From positions 868,001 through 932,000 of the forward strand of contig NZ_CAJRAU010000001.1 in assembly GCF_907165045.1 (NCBI RefSeq): a stretch of 64,000 nucleotides of DNA, given 5' to 3'. Position 1 is the stretch's first letter; the number at the start of each line of letters is the position of its first letter. Source of the stretch: Dyadobacter linearis (GTDB taxonomy: Bacteria; Bacteroidota; Bacteroidia; Cytophagales; Spirosomataceae). A program made the position numbers and the translations under genes. The notes beneath the pieces were generated by a model. The model was not told the DNA's origin. It was given only the letters and a program-made list of their open reading frames with translations, and searched no databases. Of this stretch, positions 54,278 to 62,585 are shown piece after piece.

Positions 54278-57200
54278 TCAGATCATCAATGTAATAGTAG
54301 TGCCATTGTCAATAGCTGCGTGGATCGTAAGCTGCCCCTTCATCTGTGCCGCACGCTGATGCATATTGGCGAGCCCATTCCCTTTTTTAATAAACTCCGG
54401 ATCAAAACCCTTTCCATTGTCTTTGATAGTTAGCTTAATACGACCATCTTCGCGGGTCGTCAATACCTCCACAATACTCGCATTCGAATATTTAGCAGCA
54501 TTGTTCATCGCTTCTTTGAAGATCAAATACAGGTTTTTTCGCGTCTGCATATCCAGTTTCAGGTTCTGGATCTGGCTATCCGCCTCAAAGCGAAAAGCAA
54601 AGCCTTTGGAATCTGCCAACGTACTGCCGAATTGAAACATACGTGCAAACACGTCCTCGATCTGGTCGCTGCCTGCTTTTACACTCCATACGATATCACT
54701 AAGTCCTTCCTGGACCTGCTGGGCATTATCCTTAATTTTCTGGACCACCTGCTGATGTTCAGTTTTCTCCATTTGCATCAGCAAAGCCTGGCTGTAAAAC
54801 GTAATGCTGCTTAGCGTGCTCCCGATCTCATCATGCATATCCGCGCTGATCCCGTTACGGATCTTTTGAATATCCATAATCTGCCGGAGCCGGTATTGGT
54901 AAAATAGGTAAATCAAGGAACCCACGGCAAGTATACTAAGAACGAAAAACCAGACTGATCTGTACCAGGGCGTAAGTACCCGGACCGGTGACTGCCATTC
55001 CTGGCTACTCCAATCGGCGCCTCCCACAGAAACCTGCACTTTAAGCGTGTAATTTCCGGGCGGCAGGCTATTGAAGAGTAGTTTATTGCCACTTTCAAAC
55101 ATTTGCCAGCGATCGTCCCCCCACCCTTCCAGCTTGTAGCGAAACCGGTTCAATGTGGTGTTCTGATAATCCGGACTCATAAATGCAAAGGCAAAAAGAC
55201 GGTCGCCGGGGTTGAAAACGATCTGTTGGCCAGCCGGATGCGTAATGATCGTGTCCGTCTTATTTCGACTGGCATCGAATTTCGAATAGGAAATAAGTTG
55301 TAATGCGCTCTCTTTATTGGAGCTCAAATCAAGCTGCTCCGGATTGAATGCAACAACGCCATTCAGGCCACCAAAATAAAGTGTACCGTCTCTCGATTTC
55401 AGATAAGACCCGTGATTGAATTCCATGTGCGGCAACCCGTCCGACATTCCGTAGTTGTGAAATTTTCTGGTTCTTGTATTAAAACGCGACAAACCTTTAT
55501 TGGTACTCAGCCAAAGATTTCCCTGTTCGTCGGGCAGGGCCGCGTAGATATTGTTGTCAGGCAGGCCGTCATGCGTGGTGAAGAGCTGCGTTTTTTTACT
55601 GTTCACGTCAATGCGGATCAGTCCCTGCCCGGTTGCTGCCCACAATACATTTTCATAAAATACTGTGTGAAAGATCTGTAAAGCGGGCAGTTTGATCTTA
55701 TCCCCCGCCGCCTGTCCATAATGTTCATAAATGCTGGCATCCTGGTTCAGCACATATAAGCCATTTGTGGTACTCACTAAAACACGATTTTGCTTCCATG
55801 CCATGAAGTTGTTCACACGTTCATTTTTGATATAACGACCGGCTTTGTCATTTAGCAGAACAGGTTTGAGATCCCGCGTGCCAATAATGCCCATTCCACC
55901 CCAGGTACCTGTCCAGAATGTAGAATCATTGAGCTTGTAAAAAGAGGTAAAACCACGTCCGCTCACAAACGGAAAATCCACCTCGGTGTAAGCCTCGTTC
56001 TCCGGGTCAATTTTGATGAACTCTATCCCATCTGTTACTGCATAAACTTCGTTTTTGGTGAAAAGCACCTTATAAGGGATTACCATGTTTTTTGAAGTTT
56101 TGTTACGACTGTGCAGCGGCATATGTCTGCTCCTGTGGGCCACGGGGTCAATCTGATGAAGCAGATATTGCAGACCATCCCGGTTATAACCATAAGAACA
56201 AACCCAGATCATTCCCGAATTATCCTCAGTAATGCCCCTGACGCTGCTGCCGATATCACCCGACTTTTCCAGCGGGACACTCATGTACCTTCTGAAAAGT
56301 TCTTCGGTGAGCGTCACTTTTATAAGACCATCCACCCCTGAGACCCAAAAACTGCCATCCGTGCTCAAACAGGTGCCAAAGAAGAAGATATCTGCACCCG
56401 ATTTCTGTAAAAGGCGGGTTGTCAGGTTTGTAAACTGCCCGGTCTTTTGATTTAAAAAACCAATCTCTCTGGAAGATTTATACCACTTGTAATTTCCCTT
56501 ATCCGCATAAACCAAATCGGGGGCAACCGGGGAATCAATGTCGGTAAGCGGGCCAAAAATTCTCGCTCCGAGCGCGTATGAGCGCATCCGGAATTGCTTA
56601 CCCATTCTTTGCTTGTAATATATCAGCAATGAATCGGCACCTGACTGCACAACACCGAAGACACTGAAATCCCGCGGATCCATATCTTTTGCGAACAGCT
56701 TGGTCCGGTTGACAAGATTTGCTTTTGCATCAATTTCGTCCAGAAAAATACTGTCGCTGAATGCATATCTCCTGTTTTTTGCGTCCAGAAATAATCTATT
56801 AACCTGGCTTCCAATAGCAGCGGGATGTCCGGCGTCGGCTGGCGGCGTGTAGAGAGCGACCGGGGCATGATCCTTATTGATTTTAATTAGCTTACCGCGT
56901 GGTATCGACACCCAGGCATTTTGATCACTGTCAAAGAAAATATCCAGATGCTGTTTTGAATCAACACTTTTAAAGACAATAGAAGGTTTAATGGTTTTGC
57001 AGGTCAGTTCAAGTGGATTAACAATGCTCACGCCGATGTTATGTGCCACCCAGATTTCCCCGTTGGGCCCCGTCTTGATCTGGTTGATCAGCGTCCCGCC
57101 GCCGATGGAGCGGGTAAGCATAACAGTAAAATTCTGGAAATTATACCCATCATAACGCCAAAGTTCCTGACCGGTAGCCACCCACATAAATCCCCGGCCA

Positions 57201-57394
57201 TCCTGTGCCAGCGAACGTGTATTCCGGCTGGGTAAACCCTGCTCAGGGCCAAATAACTGAATATTCACACGCGTTTGCGGCGCCTGCGCATTGCAGATAT
57301 TTGTAAAAATCAGAAATATGAAAGGTAACAGGCGACACGACCGGGAAAGTATACAAGATACATTCAACTTGAACTGCAAAAGTCTGCGCTGCAT
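54278..57394 (-). CDS. Two-component regulator propeller sensor histidine kinase
   Basis: 1038 residues. Signal segment (LLPFIFLIFTNICNAQA), then a periplasmic double beta-propeller of Reg_prop repeats (GLPSRNTRSLAQDGRGFMWV, GLPDNNIYAALPDEQGNLWL), a Y_Y_Y domain (about 745-800, FRYKLEGWGDDRWQ), one membrane segment (about 808-830, VWFFVLSILAVGSLIYLFYQY), and a HisKA_3 kinase core: DMHDEIGSTLSS, EAMNNAAKYS, DNGKGFD, GNGLANM. No receiver, so it signals through the separate NarL-type regulator next to it. Such kinases usually sense glycans or other periplasmic compounds. Confidence 0.94.
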   Translation of the reverse strand: MQRRLLQFKLNVSCILSRSCRLLPFIFLIFTNICNAQAPQTRVNIQLFGPEQGLPSRNTRSLAQDGRGFMWVATGQELWRYDGYNFQNFTVMLTRSIGGGTLINQIKTGPNGEIWVAHNIGVSIVNPLELTCKTIKPSIVFKSVDSKQHLDIFFDSDQNAWVSIPRGKLIKINKDHAPVALYTPPADAGHPAAIGSQVNRLFLDAKNRRYAFSDSIFLDEIDAKANLVNRTKLFAKDMDPRDFSVFGVVQSGADSLLIYYKQRMGKQFRMRSYALGARIFGPLTDIDSPVAPDLVYADKGNYKWYKSSREIGFLNQKTGQFTNLTTRLLQKSGADIFFFGTCLSTDGSFWVSGVDGLIKVTLTEELFRRYMSVPLEKSGDIGSSVRGITEDNSGMIWVCSYGYNRDGLQYLLHQIDPVAHRSRHMPLHSRNKTSKNMVIPYKVLFTKNEVYAVTDGIEFIKIDPENEAYTEVDFPFVSGRGFTSFYKLNDSTFWTGTWGGMGIIGTRDLKPVLLNDKAGRYIKNERVNNFMAWKQNRVLVSTTNGLYVLNQDASIYEHYGQAAGDKIKLPALQIFHTVFYENVLWAATGQGLIRIDVNSKKTQLFTTHDGLPDNNIYAALPDEQGNLWLSTNKGLSRFNTRTRKFHNYGMSDGLPHMEFNHGSYLKSRDGTLYFGGLNGVVAFNPEQLDLSSNKESALQLISYSKFDASRNKTDTIITHPAGQQIVFNPGDRLFAFAFMSPDYQNTTLNRFRYKLEGWGDDRWQMFESGNKLLFNSLPPGNYTLKVQVSVGGADWSSQEWQSPVRVLTPWYRSVWFFVLSILAVGSLIYLFYQYRLRQIMDIQKIRNGISADMHDEIGSTLSSITFYSQALLMQMEKTEHQQVVQKIKDNAQQVQEGLSDIVWSVKAGSDQIEDVFARMFQFGSTLADSKGFAFRFEADSQIQNLKLDMQTRKNLYLIFKEAMNNAAKYSNASIVEVLTTREDGRIKLTIKDNGKGFDPEFIKKGNGLANMHQRAAQMKGQLTIHAAIDNGTTITLMI

Positions 57395-57541
57395 GAAGAG
57401 ACAGGAAGTGTTGGTAAGACGGATGTAACTAGTATACTCTTAAAGTCGATTTATAGATTAAAAGACCTACCATTTTTTTTCTAACCACCAGCAGCAATTT
57501 GATTGAACAGATAATTGAATGACCTGAGAATTTCTCTTATA

Positions 57542-57585
57542 AATAAGAAATGCGGTTGAATCTCAGTTCAACCGCATTTCTTATT
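57542..57585 (-). terminator. Long hairpin after the GEVED/T9SS gene
   Basis: A perfect 19-bp stem (AATAAGAAATGCGGTTGAA and its complement, 57542-57560 and 57567-57585) with loop TCTCAG. It lies 23 bases beyond the stop of the minus-strand gene ending at 57608. A and T at the base of the stem give the usual U-tract in either direction. Confidence 0.8.
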
Positions 57586-57607
57586 AACAATATCGCAATT
57601 CGCTTTA

Positions 57608-59902
57608 CTATCTCGCTATGAGCACTTTTTGTGTAGCCACCGTACCATCCAGGTGAATGATTGACATCATGTAAATACCCTGTTTCAGCTTCGAAACGTC
57701 GATTCCTTCGTGCAAATGTTTGCGGCTTTCGAAGATCTTGGCACCTGATACCGCATGTAAGGATACTTGTTTCACCAGTTCATCATTGGTGATCATGATC
57801 CGGTTGCTCGCCGGGTTGGGGTAAGCCGTAAATGTCGATGTTCTGTCAAAAAGCACATTGATAATTTTACTTAATGCGAAGGTTTTGTCGTGATCGTTCA
57901 TTTTCAGACGATAGAAATTCTGGCCCTTCACCGGAGCTTTGTGTTCGAATGTATAATTCTCGTAAACGCTGCTTTCCCCTTTTGCGACCACTGTTCCAAC
58001 AAGATTCCAGTTCTTGCCATTGCTGCTATGTTCAATATCGAAGCGGTCTGCATTGGTTTCCTTGGCAGTCGCCCAGGTGAGTGCTACATGATGTTCGCGG
58101 GTAGAAGCCTCAAAAGAAATGAGTGTAACCGGGAGAACGTCCGAAAAAGGTAAGAAGTAATCTTCAACCTCTCCGTTCGTTGCCAGTCCCGTCATATCGG
58201 CAGCCGTTATAGGGTCTGTGGTAAGCCGGAACCTCGCAAATGTACCTCTACGGCGAAGAAACCCGCTCATTGTTACCGATGGCCAAGTCAGTGTTGCTGC
58301 TGTGCCGCCCGGCGCCAATGTTGTGCAAACTCCTTCTTCTGATTCAAAAGTGCCATTATTGTTCCAGTCAATCCAGCCGCACAGGTTGGCGGTCAATACT
58401 CTTCCATTACGGGCCGAAACGTTGACAGTATAATTTGAAATTTCTCCGCCGCCAGCTGCCGAAATAATCGGAAACGAGGAAATTCCGTCCTCGTCGTCCT
58501 GGAATGTGTTATCGTCACCTGTCGCCAGCAAACCGGAACCACCATCTGCATCGATATCGATCGTTGTTCCCAGCGTAATAGCCGGATCCACCTCATGAAC
58601 AGCACCATTGTCTGCCGATTTGGTACCATAGGAATCAGCAGCATCGCCATAATCATAGCCTGCATTGACAAACTCGACATAAACGGTTTGACCTGCACCC
58701 ACCGTGATAGCTGCATTGCGGATAGAAAGATCTGTGACTACCGGACCGCCAAACGTATTGATGGCAACAAGTTTCCACGCAGGTTGCGTAGGATTCTCTT
58801 CTACCCGGTAAGTGCCCGGGGCAACTTCTATCACGATACTGTTAGCAGAGCCCGACTCGCGGACCTTGTGGCCGTTCATCCATGTGCCGTTTTCCCTCCG
58901 CTGAATGATTTGTCCCCGCTGAGTTGTGGCTACGTCGTCCTCGGCATTCAGAGTCAAAATGGGTGTATCGCCGTCACGTCCTGCTGATATGCCGGATGTA
59001 TTGGTCCCGAATCCCACACCCGGGCTGTTTGGATCAGCAACAAAGTTGCCGTTTTCCAGATAATAGCTTCTTAAATCATTCACACCCCAGACTTTCCCGT
59101 CGGCTGCGACGGTAATATCCTTAAACGAGAAAGATTGGTACGTTTGGACAACAGTCGCATTGGTGCCGTCAAACAATACCTGTTTGACTGTCGAGGTAGT
59201 TTCATCCAGCACATATAAGATGCCATCCGCACCTGCGTCAAGCCTGGTGCCGCAGATGTTTGGGAAATTAACAAAAAACCCCGACCCGCTGCTGCGTGAG
59301 AGGGTGTGGCAGCCTGTATTACTTTTAGCCAGCACGAATACACCCGAAACCCCCACTGCGGAAATTCCTACATCCACCGCATTGATATTATTCGATGTCA
59401 GTTCAAAAGTGCGTTGATTAGGATTCCACGAGAACAAATCGCCCCGTTCATTGATCAGCGCCGATCTGCCATTCGGGTTGACATCGATCCTCGTGCCATA
59501 TCCGTCAGACTGCACCCAGTTTGTGGTACCGGCAGCCCGGTAATAAACGGGTCCGTTGCCAATTCCCGACGCGTTAGCAGCAACCGCCCACATGGTATTA
59601 TTATCGCCCATACCCACATCCTGCATGGAAATGAACGAAGGATCATCATTCAATACGAATGATGGAAGGGCCGGCATGTCCGTAAAAAAGGTAAAGTTGG
59701 CTCCAGGAGAAAATTCCGGTTGTGTTTTTTTAGTGATAACGATCGTTCCCACATCAGCATTTACCCTGGCATTCTCATTTATTCCGCTGTCGGCAATTCG
59801 TTGCTGCGCATAGGAAATGGACAGAATGTTGAGATACACCAGTAGTAAAATCGATCTCTTGCCAATTAATAATAGCTGGTCATTCAAGTATAGAGTTTTC
59901 AT
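57608..59902 (-). CDS. T9SS-secreted propeller-GEVED protein
   Basis: 764 residues. Signal segment ILLLVYLNILSISYAQQ. A tectonin-like beta-propeller (about 80-330; TMWAVAANASGIGNGPVYYR, WVQSDGYGTRIDVNPNGRSA), a DUF-type segment (YDYGDAADSYGTKSADNGAV, about 417-440), a GEVED module (WIDWNNNGTFESEEGV, NGEVEDYFLPF, about 490-580), then VTLISFEASTREHHVALTWA and the type A T9SS sorting domain (AYPNPASNRI to QKVLIAR). Probably a surface lectin-like protein. Related in domains to the protein at 48990 and sharing the same operator motif upstream. Confidence 0.93.
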   Translation of the reverse strand: MKTLYLNDQLLLIGKRSILLLVYLNILSISYAQQRIADSGINENARVNADVGTIVITKKTQPEFSPGANFTFFTDMPALPSFVLNDDPSFISMQDVGMGDNNTMWAVAANASGIGNGPVYYRAAGTTNWVQSDGYGTRIDVNPNGRSALINERGDLFSWNPNQRTFELTSNNINAVDVGISAVGVSGVFVLAKSNTGCHTLSRSSGSGFFVNFPNICGTRLDAGADGILYVLDETTSTVKQVLFDGTNATVVQTYQSFSFKDITVAADGKVWGVNDLRSYYLENGNFVADPNSPGVGFGTNTSGISAGRDGDTPILTLNAEDDVATTQRGQIIQRRENGTWMNGHKVRESGSANSIVIEVAPGTYRVEENPTQPAWKLVAINTFGGPVVTDLSIRNAAITVGAGQTVYVEFVNAGYDYGDAADSYGTKSADNGAVHEVDPAITLGTTIDIDADGGSGLLATGDDNTFQDDEDGISSFPIISAAGGGEISNYTVNVSARNGRVLTANLCGWIDWNNNGTFESEEGVCTTLAPGGTAATLTWPSVTMSGFLRRRGTFARFRLTTDPITAADMTGLATNGEVEDYFLPFSDVLPVTLISFEASTREHHVALTWATAKETNADRFDIEHSSNGKNWNLVGTVVAKGESSVYENYTFEHKAPVKGQNFYRLKMNDHDKTFALSKIINVLFDRTSTFTAYPNPASNRIMITNDELVKQVSLHAVSGAKIFESRKHLHEGIDVSKLKQGIYMMSIIHLDGTVATQKVLIAR

Positions 59903-59954
59903 ATTGAGTAACGAGTAATTTACAATGCTGCATTAATTGCCGCCCTGTAAATTT

Positions 59955-59977
59955 ACCGCGCCAAAAGCTGGCGCGGT
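59955..59977 (-). terminator. GC hairpin between lipoprotein and GEVED genes
   Basis: A perfect 9-bp stem, ACCGCGCCA (59955-59963) and TGGCGCGGT (59969-59977), loop AAAGC. It follows the stop at 60011 on the minus strand and precedes the GEVED gene start; it may end the S8/lipoprotein transcript or sit in the GEVED leader. Confidence 0.5.
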
Positions 59978-59995
59978 ATAGCAAATAATTGCTAT
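59978..59995. promoter_or_regulatory. ATAGCAA palindrome upstream of the 57608-59902 gene
   Basis: ATAGCAA-ATAA-TTGCTAT, with the same arms as the site at 48917-48934, 76 bases before the ATG at 59902. Next to the GC hairpin at 59955-59977. Confidence 0.65.
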
Positions 59996-60010
59996 AAAGC
60001 ACGTTACTAC

Positions 60011-60307
60011 TTATTTACGTTCGCGTACACAGGTGATGATAATCCAATTACCCTGAACTTTCGAACCATCACTTTCGTCTTTTTTAAAGCGAATCCAGAC
60101 ACGCTTATTTTCCGTGTTGTATGCTGCCGGTATGTTAGCCCGATATTGAATTGAATCCACATAAACGAACCAACCACCACACCAACCGCACATTAACGGA
60201 TCTGCGCGACCAATTATAGCTTCCTTTTCCTTCGTCTTCACTTCGGAGCAGCTTACCATACCAGCAACAGTTAGGAAAATAACAAGGGACGCTACGTGAG
60301 TTTTCAT
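60011..60307 (-). CDS. Small lipoprotein
   Basis: 98 residues from MKTHVASLVIFLTVAGMVSC (ATG at 60307), with a lipobox VSC. The mature part has ADPLMCGWCGGWFVYVDSIQ and ends GNWIIITCVRERK. The CGWCGGW stretch is notable but no family is recognised. It begins 4 bases after the S8 peptidase stop, so it is co-transcribed with it and may be an accessory of the protease. Confidence 0.78.
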   Translation of the reverse strand: MKTHVASLVIFLTVAGMVSCSEVKTKEKEAIIGRADPLMCGWCGGWFVYVDSIQYRANIPAAYNTENKRVWIRFKKDESDGSKVQGNWIIITCVRERK

Positions 60308-60311
60308 AACT

Positions 60312-61961
60312 CTACTTCGGATTTGAAATATCGGCAGTACCACCCTTTCTAACGATCTTTTGCGCAAATTCAACTGCTTTGAATGCATCTACAACGCCGC
60401 CTGTCCGGCTGAGTGAGCTGAATGGAACAAGCTGCTCCGTCCCCGGTTTTTTCACCGTCACCGCGAGCGGCGTTGCCGAGCTTTCGATGCAGGATTTGAC
60501 CTGTTTGTAAGTCAGGGAAGGATAATAACTCCAGATAAGGGCCGCAATGCCGGAAACCACCGGCGCGGCGAAACTCGTGCCGCTTTCCGTGAGATAAGTT
60601 GTATCTCTGGCTGTTGTGTAAATGTCACTGCCCGGCGCAAAAATGTCCACGTTATTTTTACCATAATTACTGTAATAGGCCACCAACCCGCTGTCCGAGG
60701 CGGTCGCCCCCACGTTGATCAGATTGGATGCGCGCTTGCCGCTGAGATAATGCGCCGTTGGAAAAAAATGCAGACTATCCACATTGGTTGACTCATTGCC
60801 AGCCGCAGAGACGATCAGCACGCCTTTCGTTTCCGCGTAGGCAACCGCTTTATCTACCAAATTTTTCTGGGGGGAGAAAAATTTCCCGAAACTCATGTTA
60901 ATGACCTTCGCCCCATTGTCCACCGCATATTCGATCGCGTGCGCTACATCCTTGTCGATCTCATCTTCATTGGCGCTGATAAAAATCCGGACAGGCATGA
61001 TCTGCACATGATTGGCCACACCATCCATTCCCACGCCATTGTTCCGCCCGGCTGCCACAATTCCCGCGCAGGCCGTCCCGTGATCGTCTTTTGGCAGGAT
61101 GTTGTTGTTTCCGTAGTTCCTCCCGCTATTGACCTCCGGAGCTGTAATATTTTCCCTGGCCGAATAATAGGTTACATCGTTCTTCGCGATCAGCGTATCC
61201 GCAACCGCCAGGGTTGGGCCGAGTGTACTTGACAGGTTTTCAAAAAGGGAAAGCCGCTCGTTCAGGCTGACGCCGGCAAGGTCGGGTTGGGCGAAAAGTT
61301 CCAGCGATTCTTGATAATTAGCACGCAAGGTTGCGGTTGCCGTATCAGGAACAGGATATTCGACGAGTAACTGATAATCAACCGTATCCTTACCCGTAGT
61401 GTTTTTATAATATTCAAGGATCTCCCTGTAATCCGCAATCCGATTGCTGAAACGCGTCGTCATTTCAGTGTATTCCGCATAAAATTTATCTTTCCCGTCT
61501 TTGATCTTTTTCCAGTAAGCATAACCCTTTTTCTTAGTCAGCAAAGTGCTGTCACGCTCGCCTTCAAACTCCTTCCTGAGCCTGATGTACTCCCTGACCA
61601 CTTCAAATGTCCCTGCCTGGGTGTTGCCCACGAAATTCCAGCCCCGCACATCATCTGGATAACCATTTCGATCATCGTCTTTTCCATTGCCCGCAATCTC
61701 CTTTTTATTTTCCCAAACTATACTTTTCAGGTCGGGATGCAGGGTGTCAACCCCGGAGTCAATGATGGCGACAATCACTTTTTTAGTTGGCTTTTTGTCT
61801 TTCAGCAAAAGGCGGTAAGTCTTTTCCACACCCGCACCGCGCACACCGTCTTCCTGAATATCTAGCAGATGCCAGTTCCTGGGCCGCTCAGCCAGCTGCG
61901 GCGCCTGTCCCAAAACGGAAAAACAGATCAGGGAAAGGAGGATGGCAGGCGTCGCATTCAT
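60312..61961 (-). CDS. Subtilisin-like S8 serine peptidase
   Basis: 549 residues. Signal peptide MNATPAILLSLICFSVLGQA. Catalytic Asp in AIIDSGVDTLHPD (about residue 68), His in KDDHGTACAGIVAA (about 292), Ser in ESGTSFAAPVVSG (about 460); the oxyanion Asn is in VSAAGNEST. The roughly 220-residue insert between Asp and His is long and helical. No T9SS sorting domain, so likely periplasmic or exported otherwise. Co-transcribed with the lipoprotein at 60011. An ATAGCAA half-site lies 27 bases upstream of the start. Confidence 0.94.
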   Translation of the reverse strand: MNATPAILLSLICFSVLGQAPQLAERPRNWHLLDIQEDGVRGAGVEKTYRLLLKDKKPTKKVIVAIIDSGVDTLHPDLKSIVWENKKEIAGNGKDDDRNGYPDDVRGWNFVGNTQAGTFEVVREYIRLRKEFEGERDSTLLTKKKGYAYWKKIKDGKDKFYAEYTEMTTRFSNRIADYREILEYYKNTTGKDTVDYQLLVEYPVPDTATATLRANYQESLELFAQPDLAGVSLNERLSLFENLSSTLGPTLAVADTLIAKNDVTYYSARENITAPEVNSGRNYGNNNILPKDDHGTACAGIVAAGRNNGVGMDGVANHVQIMPVRIFISANEDEIDKDVAHAIEYAVDNGAKVINMSFGKFFSPQKNLVDKAVAYAETKGVLIVSAAGNESTNVDSLHFFPTAHYLSGKRASNLINVGATASDSGLVAYYSNYGKNNVDIFAPGSDIYTTARDTTYLTESGTSFAAPVVSGIAALIWSYYPSLTYKQVKSCIESSATPLAVTVKKPGTEQLVPFSSLSRTGGVVDAFKAVEFAQKIVRKGGTADISNPK

Positions 61962-61987
61962 ACAAAAAGGTTTTGATCAGATCCAAG

Positions 61988-61994
61988 ATAGCAA
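61988..61994. promoter_or_regulatory. ATAGCAA half-site upstream of the S8 peptidase
   Basis: ATAGCAAAAAGGTGCAT: left arm intact, right arm only partly like TTGCTAT. It is 27 bases beyond the ATG at 61961. Confidence 0.35.
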
Positions 61995-62036
61995 AAAGGT
62001 GCATATCCAACATCGATAGGACCTTCTATAAAAGCA

Positions 62037-62348
62037 CTACCCTTTAATTTGCGCCTCCCGCCATCGCATTTTTAAAGCGTTTAATTCAATTGCCTGCTTA
62101 AAAATCAGCTCCGTTCTTTTCCGTTGTATCCGAAGTTTGTACCGCTGCATTTGCAAATGTTGCCTGCGAATTTGCAGTGCTTTACTCAAAAAGCTCCCTT
62201 CTTCTTCGATTGATTCCAGCTTCCTGAAATGGCGATAAAGAAGACGTTGCTTGCGTTCGGCGGCCTCCTTGTCGTAGTTTGATATCTGTGCTTGATGTTC
62301 ACGTAGTAGTTTGACAATTTCCTGTCTCAAATCCAATTCACTTAACAT
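62037..62348 (-). CDS. Basic coiled-coil hypothetical protein
   Basis: 103 residues, nearly all helix: LRQEIVKLLREHQAQISNYD, AAERKQRLLYRHFRKLESIE, then basic RRQHLQMQRYKLRIQRKRTE and FKQAIELNALKMRWREA. No family recognised. Likely a coiled coil, perhaps nucleic-acid binding because of the Arg/Lys content. Confidence 0.7.
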   Translation of the reverse strand: MLSELDLRQEIVKLLREHQAQISNYDKEAAERKQRLLYRHFRKLESIEEEGSFLSKALQIRRQHLQMQRYKLRIQRKRTELIFKQAIELNALKMRWREAQIKG

Positions 62349-62530
62349 TAATTCTACATTGTTTATCTAAAAAATTTGAGTTAAACAATTAATTATCAGG
62401 GTGGTACGAAGTAACGTGGCTTCACTAAAAAAGTTATGCCGCAGTAATTAGTTTATATTTCCATGATTGAATTTGTTCCGCATTTCCTCTCCTGATCTTC
62501 AATAAAATGAGATAGTTAAGGACTTAATAA

Positions 62531-62572
62531 AAAGAAAAAGCGGCCTGCCCTGTAAAAAGGGCAGGCCGCTTT
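62531..62572 (-). terminator. Intrinsic terminator of the SusD gene
   Basis: 14-bp stem AAAGCGGCCTGCCC (62537-62550) and GGGCAGGCCGCTTT (62559-62572), followed on the minus strand by TTCTTTTTATT. Immediately after the SusD stop at 62586. Confidence 0.9.
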
Positions 62573-62585
62573 GCTGCGTCAGAAA

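Noticed and set aside
57420-57438. ACTAGTAT motif before the histidine kinase resembling that at 54258-54270
   Set aside because: The shared core is a short near-palindrome, in opposite orientation relative to the genes; too weak to call a site.
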